Below are positions 5,953-9,166 of a stretch of DNA of 9,166 nt, one piece after another (within the stretch, counting starts at the first letter, position 1; every line of letters begins with the position of its first letter). The translations under genes and the position numbers were made by a program. The notes below the pieces were generated by a model, which saw only the letters and a program-made list of their open reading frames with translations, did not search any database and had not been told where the DNA came from. The DNA is taken from the NCBI GenBank assembly GCA_035316005.1, contig DATFXK010000032.1, positions 1 to 9,166 on the forward strand, written 5' to 3'. This DNA is from JALZAA01 sp035316005. GTDB taxonomy: Bacteria > Actinomycetota > Acidimicrobiia > IMCC26256 > JACDBD01.

Positions 5953-6891
5953 TCAGGTGGTGCCGAGTGCGGGGCGCGGTACGGCGGCCGGGGCGGGCGG
6001 CCGGGCCTCGACCTCGGCGAGCTGCTCGGCGGTCATGACGGCCCGGAGCGACGCGATCGCGACCGCGAGCTGGTCGAGCGAGGGCTCCCGCGTCGTGAGC
6101 TGCTGGAGCGCGAGGCCGGGACGCATCAGGAGCCGCACCAGGCGCGAGTCCATATGCCGGGCGGCGAAGCGGATCACCTCGTACGCGATGCCGGCGATCA
6201 CCGGGATCAACAGGACACGCGAGGTGATGAGCAACGGCCAGTCGGGACGGCCCACGAACGCGTAGACGACGATCGTGAGCACCATGACGGTCAGCAGGAA
6301 GTTGGTGCCGCAGCGGACGTGCTCGGTCGTGAAGCGCTGCGCCGACTCCGGCGTGACCTCGACACCGTTCTCGTACGCGGCGATCGCCTTGTGCTCGGCG
6401 CCGTGGTACTGGAAGACGCGCTTCACGTCGCGCAGCCGCCCGATGAGCAGGAGGTAGCCGATGAACAGCGCGAGGCGGAGCGCGCCTTCGGCCGCGTGCA
6501 GCCAGAAACCTTCGAGTGGTACCCACCGGTCGAGGCCGCGGGCGCCGAACGCCGGGAGGAGGATGAACAACCCAGTGAAGATCGCCAGCGCCACCGCGAT
6601 CGTGCCGCCGATCGCGCCCTTCGACAGGCGCTCCTCCTCGGGGACCTGCCTGTTCGCCGACCAGGCCAGAGCCTTGAACCCGAGCGTAAGCGACTCGGCG
6701 AGCATCATCACGCCCCGTACCAGCGGGACGCGCGCGTACCGCTCGGCCCAGCGCGGCGCGTCGTGCGTCTCGAGCTCGATGTCACCCTCGGGCGTGCGGA
6801 CGGCGACGGCCCAGCTGTTGGCGCCGCGCATCATCACGCCTTCCATGACGGCCTGGCCGCCCATGTAGCGGGGCTCCGGCCGTTCGGGCAT
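5953..6891 (-). CDS. DUF1385 (YqhQ-like) membrane protein
   Basis: A 312-aa integral membrane protein of the DUF1385 family, whose biochemical role is not established. Family hallmarks are GGQAVMEGVMMRG at 11-23, YHGAEHKAI at 162-170 and CGTNFLL at 194-200. Probable membrane segments are near 95-114, 137-151, 197-213 and 220-239. The His/Glu-rich YHGAEHK segment between membrane segments could bind a metal or form an active site; that is speculation. A cytoplasmic tail ends in an Ala/Pro-rich stretch (297-310). The ATG at 6891 overlaps the rpmE stop by one base (TGATG), so the two are translationally coupled. Genes of this family commonly lie beside rpmE, prfA and prmC in Gram-positive lineages, hinting at a link to translation. 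A much longer open frame upstream is the rpmE region read in another frame. Confidence 0.9.
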   Translation of the reverse strand: MPERPEPRYMGGQAVMEGVMMRGANSWAVAVRTPEGDIELETHDAPRWAERYARVPLVRGVMMLAESLTLGFKALAWSANRQVPEEERLSKGAIGGTIAVALAIFTGLFILLPAFGARGLDRWVPLEGFWLHAAEGALRLALFIGYLLLIGRLRDVKRVFQYHGAEHKAIAAYENGVEVTPESAQRFTTEHVRCGTNFLLTVMVLTIVVYAFVGRPDWPLLITSRVLLIPVIAGIAYEVIRFAARHMDSRLVRLLMRPGLALQQLTTREPSLDQLAVAIASLRAVMTAEQLAEVEARPPAPAAVPRPALGTT

Positions 6892-7109
6892 CAGCCCTTG
6901 GCCTTGCCGCCCTGCTTGGCGTACCGGCGCTGGAACCGCTCGACCCGGCCGCCGGTGTCCACGAGCTTCTGCTTGCCCGTGTAGAAGGGGTGACACTCCG
7001 AGCACAGCTCGACCCGCAGGTCCGGCACGGTCGAGCGCGTCGTGAACGTGTTGCCGCACGAGCACCGCACGGAGCATTCGACGTAATCGGGGTGGATGTC
7101 GGTCTTCAT
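6891..7109 (-). CDS. rpmE: 50S ribosomal protein L31 (zinc-binding type)
   Basis: L31 bridges the large and small ribosomal subunits. The 72-aa protein begins MKTDIHPDY and keeps the family core, including STVPDLRVELCSECHPFYTG, then GKQKLVDTGGRVERF. Four cysteines, C16 and C18 (CSC) and C36 and C39 (CSEC), form the zinc site of the C+ type; paralogues made under zinc starvation lack them. An extra cysteine is at 12. The start is ATG 7109; there is no strong ribosome binding site, only a short GAG about seven bases upstream. A large hairpin (7131-7158) ends 21 bp upstream of the start and may be a leader or a terminator. It overlaps the DUF1385 start by one base. Confidence 0.97.
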   Translation of the reverse strand: MKTDIHPDYVECSVRCSCGNTFTTRSTVPDLRVELCSECHPFYTGKQKLVDTGGRVERFQRRYAKQGGKAKG

Positions 7110-7118
7110 GATCGGCTC

Positions 7119-7124
7119 AGTGTA
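7119..7124 (-). promoter_or_regulatory. rpmE: Possible -10 box of rpmE
   Basis: The minus strand reads TACACT nine bases before the rpmE ATG, which would give a nearly leaderless message. No convincing -35 is seen at the right distance because the GC hairpin occupies that position. The call is weak. Confidence 0.2.
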
Positions 7125-7130
7125 CGGCAA

Positions 7131-7158
7131 CCGGCCCCGGGTCGATTCCCGGGGCCGG
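7131..7158 (-). terminator. 11-bp perfect GC hairpin between rho and rpmE (terminator or L31 leader)
   Basis: CCGGCCCCGGG (7131-7141) pairs perfectly with CCCGGGGCCGG (7148-7158) around a six-base loop. On the minus strand it ends 21 bases before the rpmE ATG and is followed by only a short TTGCCG, with no U-run. It could end transcripts coming from rho, or be part of an autoregulatory leader of the L31 gene; such leaders are known in several bacterial groups. The stem shares its GGCCCCGG/CCGGGGCC core with the hairpin after tetR, which leans toward a terminator. Confidence 0.5.
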
Positions 7159-7204
7159 CTGAACACGTTGGGTCGAGGCACCGTCGACCGGTCCCCCCGG
7201 CGCA

Positions 7205-7333
7205 CTACCCGGTGAACTTCGGGTCGGCTGTCACCGCCACCGCCGCGACCGACGTCGGGGACGCGTCCCGCTCCGCCGTGGCGCCGCCGACCTCGTCGAC
7301 CTGCGGCTCGCTCGTCGTGGTCGGCCTTCCCAC
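7205..7333 (-). CDS. Doubtful small ORF, 42 codons, between rho and rpmE
   Basis: The spacer between rho and rpmE contains a minus-strand frame from GTG 7333-7331 to TAG 7207-7205. The peptide starts VGRPTTTSEPQVDEVGG and ends TADPKFTG. Nearly every third codon position is G or C, first positions are intermediate and second positions lowest, which is the pattern of real genes in this window. Against it: no ribosome binding site, no recognisable domain, an unusual Thr/Ser/Val/Ala-rich composition, and the open frame continues upstream without a better start. It may be a small gene, the tail of a decayed gene or chance in GC-rich DNA. The rest of the spacer (7334-7424) shows only a hairpin. Confidence 0.22.
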   Translation of the reverse strand: MGRPTTTSEPQVDEVGGATAERDASPTSVAAVAVTADPKFTG

Positions 7334-7383
7334 ACCGCGGCCGACTTGGGTGTAAAGCCGGGAACTGGGAGAGATTTCCGCTT

Positions 7384-7412
7384 CGCGCAGTCTGTGGGGA
7401 GCCCGCTGCGCG
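7384..7412 (-). terminator. Weak stem-loop after rho
   Basis: CGCGCAG (7384-7390) pairs with CTGCGCG (7406-7412) around a 15-base loop, starting 12 bases after the rho stop. No U-run follows on the minus strand. It may protect the rho message end or terminate weakly. Confidence 0.3.
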
Positions 7413-7424
7413 CAGTGGAGGACG

Positions 7425-9149
7425 TTACGAGCCGGGCGTCGGTGCCTTGGCGATCTCGGCGAGGAACTCGTCGTTGCTCTTCGTCGTCCGGATCTTGTCG
7501 ATCAGCAGCTCCAGGCCCTTGCCCTCCTCGAGGGCGTTGAGGACCCGGCGCAGCTTCCAGACCTGCTGGAGCTGGTTCCGGTCGAACAGCAGCTCCTCGT
7601 GCCGGGTGCTCGACTGCTCGACGTCGATCGACGGGTAGATCCGCCGTTCGGACAGCCGGCGGTCGAGACGCAGCTCCATGTTGCCGGTGCCCTTGAACTC
7701 CTCGAAGATGACCTCGTCCATGCGGCTCCCGGTCTCGATGAGGGCCGTCGCCACGATCGTGAGCGAGCCACCCTCTTCGATGTTGCGGGCCGCCCCGAAG
7801 AACCGCTTCGGCGGGTACAGCGCGGTGGAGTCGACACCACCGGACAGGATGCGCCCCGACGCCGGCGCCGACAGGTTGTAGGCGCGGGCGAGGCGCGTGA
7901 TCCCGTCGAGGATGATCACGACGTCCTTGCCCATCTCGACGAGGCGCTTCGCCCGTTCGATCGTGAGCTCGGCGACTTGAGTGTGCTCGTCGGACGGCCG
8001 GTCGAACGTGCTGGCGACGACCTCACCGTTCTTGACGTGCCGTCGCATGTCGGTCACCTCTTCGGGTCGCTCGTCGACGAGCAGGACCATGAGGTGCACC
8101 TCGGGGTTGTTGCGCTCGACCGAGTACACGATCTGCTTCAGGATCGTGGTCTTCCCCGCCTTCGGCGGCGAGACGATGAGGCCGCGCTGCCCCTTCCCGA
8201 TCGGTGAGATGAGATCCACGATCCGTCCGGTGATGTTGGACGGATCGTCCCCCATCTCGAGCGCGAGCTTGGAGTCCGGGAACAGCGGGGTGAGATCCTC
8301 GAACTTCGGCCGGTCACGAGCGGCGTCGGTCGGCAAGCCGTTGACCTCGTCGACGCGCAGCAGCGCCGGGTACTTCTCGTTGCTCGCCTGCGGGCGCGCG
8401 TAGCCCTTGAGGTAGTCGCCCTTGCGGAGCGCGAAGCGCCGGACCTGCGACGCCGAGACGTACACGTCCTTGGCGCCGGGCAGGTAGCTCGTCGCCCGCA
8501 GGAAGCCGTAGCCCTCGTCCCGCAGGTCGAGCAGGCCCTGGGTCTCGACCGGCTCGCCCTGGAACTCCCGCGGCTCGCCGTCCTGTTGACGGTCGCGGCC
8601 GCGGCGCCGCCGGCGGCGCCGGTTGCCCTCGCCGTAGGACTGGCGCTCGTCCTCGGGCTCGATGCGCGGCGCGGGCGAGCCGCCGCCGTCGTCGCCGCCA
8701 ACCTTCGGATCGGCGCGCGTCTCGGTGGCGGTCGTGCCGCCCGACGGCGCATCCGCACCGCCGTTGCTGGCGCCCGACCCCGCCTTGGCCTCCGCGGTCG
8801 AAGTCGTGTTGGAGCGCGGGTTCGGCCGCGGCTCGGCCGAACCGTCGGCGCCGTCGCCCGCCGCCGCGATCGCGTCCTCTTCGGCGGCGAGCTCCGCCAT
8901 CGGGTCGTCGCTCTCCGACGTACGGCGGGAACGAATCCGCTTCGGACGGTCGCCTCCGTCGGAGCCGCCGGAGGCGGACGTGTCGCCGGCGGCGGCGTTG
9001 CCGTCGCCGGCGGCGCCGAGAATGGCGTCGATGAGGTCGGCCTTCTTCATCCGGGTCGGGGCCTGGACGCCCATCGCGCCGGCGATCTGGTGGAGCTCCT
9101 CACGGTCCTTTCCGTCCAGGACCGATCGGTCGAGCCCTTGGTCACTCAT
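7425..9149 (-). CDS. rho: Transcription termination factor Rho
   Basis: Rho is a ring-shaped RNA-dependent ATPase that pulls on nascent RNA and releases RNA polymerase. The 574-aa protein has the N-terminal Rho helical domain (about 8-45, LDGKDREELHQIAGAMGVQ onward) and the RNA-binding cold-shock-like domain (about 203-275, with DEGYGFLR and VYVSASQVRRF). The ATPase core follows: Walker A SPPKAGKTT at 327-335, LLVDERPEEVTDM at 356-368, Walker B VVIILDGITRLAR at 410-422, the Q-loop SGRILSGGVDSTAL at 431-444 and the R-loop region FKGTGNMELRLDR at 485-497. Between the helical and RNA-binding domains lies a disordered insertion of about 145 residues (50-195), rich in Gly, Ala, Asp, Ser and Thr and ending in a run of seven arginines at 177-183. 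Such insertions are typical of actinobacterial Rho, which is longer than the 419-aa E. coli protein. The start ATG 9149 has GAGGAG upstream (9159-9164). Confidence 0.98.
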   Translation of the reverse strand: MSDQGLDRSVLDGKDREELHQIAGAMGVQAPTRMKKADLIDAILGAAGDGNAAAGDTSASGGSDGGDRPKRIRSRRTSESDDPMAELAAEEDAIAAAGDGADGSAEPRPNPRSNTTSTAEAKAGSGASNGGADAPSGGTTATETRADPKVGGDDGGGSPAPRIEPEDERQSYGEGNRRRRRRRGRDRQQDGEPREFQGEPVETQGLLDLRDEGYGFLRATSYLPGAKDVYVSASQVRRFALRKGDYLKGYARPQASNEKYPALLRVDEVNGLPTDAARDRPKFEDLTPLFPDSKLALEMGDDPSNITGRIVDLISPIGKGQRGLIVSPPKAGKTTILKQIVYSVERNNPEVHLMVLLVDERPEEVTDMRRHVKNGEVVASTFDRPSDEHTQVAELTIERAKRLVEMGKDVVIILDGITRLARAYNLSAPASGRILSGGVDSTALYPPKRFFGAARNIEEGGSLTIVATALIETGSRMDEVIFEEFKGTGNMELRLDRRLSERRIYPSIDVEQSSTRHEELLFDRNQLQQVWKLRRVLNALEEGKGLELLIDKIRTTKSNDEFLAEIAKAPTPGS

Positions 9150-9158
9150 GGGGGGAAA

Positions 9159-9164
9159 CTCCTC
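9159..9164 (-). promoter_or_regulatory. rho: rho ribosome binding site
   Basis: The minus strand reads GAGGAG nine bases before the ATG at 9149, confirming the rho start. The promoter lies beyond the window. Confidence 0.6.
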
Positions 9165-9166
9165 GT

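Noticed and set aside
5827..6984. Plus-strand open frame of 385 codons
   Set aside because: Antisense to the DUF1385 gene and rpmE; Arg/Glu/Asp-rich with no domain.
6892..7077. N-terminal extension of the DUF1385 protein
   Set aside because: This is rpmE read in another frame; the family begins near the MPERPEPRYMGGQ start.
7206..7355. Plus-strand frame through the rho-rpmE spacer
   Set aside because: Its second codon positions are richer in G+C than the first, which is unlike real genes here, and no start fits.
8600..9005. Repeats in the Ala/Gly/Asp-rich part of rho as a tandem repeat or mobile piece
   Set aside because: The codons vary and no unit repeats exactly; it is a low-complexity protein region.
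1..9166. tRNA, rRNA, CRISPR array, insertion sequence or phage genes
   Set aside because: No cloverleaf, regularly spaced repeats, transposase motif or terminal inverted repeats with target duplications were seen.

Overview
The window is G+C-rich, with third codon positions almost all G or C. Its core is a translation and transcription-termination cluster on the minus strand: rho, rpmE (L31), a DUF1385 membrane protein, then prfA (RF1), prmC, a small unknown protein and the start of a nitroreductase. The long Asp/Gly/Ala/Arg-rich insertion in Rho, the U-tract-poor GC hairpins and the gene order point to a high-GC actinobacterium. The unknown protein families and the luciferase-like enzyme feel most like the Acidimicrobiia side of the phylum. 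That class-level placement is an impression, not something measured here.

Layout from right to left, in the direction of transcription: rho (9149-7425) is followed by a 315-nt stretch before rpmE. This stretch holds hairpins and a small coding-like ORF of doubtful status. rpmE (7109-6891) overlaps the DUF1385 gene (6891-5953) by one base. A 213-bp convergent spacer with several stem-loops separates that gene from a plus-strand tetR (5137-5739). tetR is divergent from a two-gene minus-strand operon: a 366-aa protein with two ExxH motifs that looks like a ferritin-like di-iron protein (5082-3982), and a 456-aa luciferase-like flavin monooxygenase (3972-2602). After 98 bp come prfA (start 2458 or 2503), prmC, a 77-aa unknown protein and the truncated nitroreductase, all tightly packed or overlapping.

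How the genes work together: PrmC methylates the GGQ glutamine of RF1, the product of the gene directly upstream, so prfA-prmC is a functional pair. Rho and L31 are usual neighbours of this pair. The tetR/ferritin-like/luciferase-like cassette sits between DUF1385 and prfA and looks like a separately regulated oxidative module. A perfect 9-bp-arm inverted repeat (5116-5135) lies in the tetR/operon gap and overlaps the -10 boxes of two opposed predicted promoters. This suggests TetR represses itself and the operon until a ligand, possibly the substrate of the two oxidative enzymes, releases it.

The best candidate for an undescribed system is this TetR-controlled pairing of a putative di-iron protein with a flavin monooxygenase. 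The rest is mainly housekeeping. No tRNA, rRNA, CRISPR array, insertion sequence or phage gene was seen.
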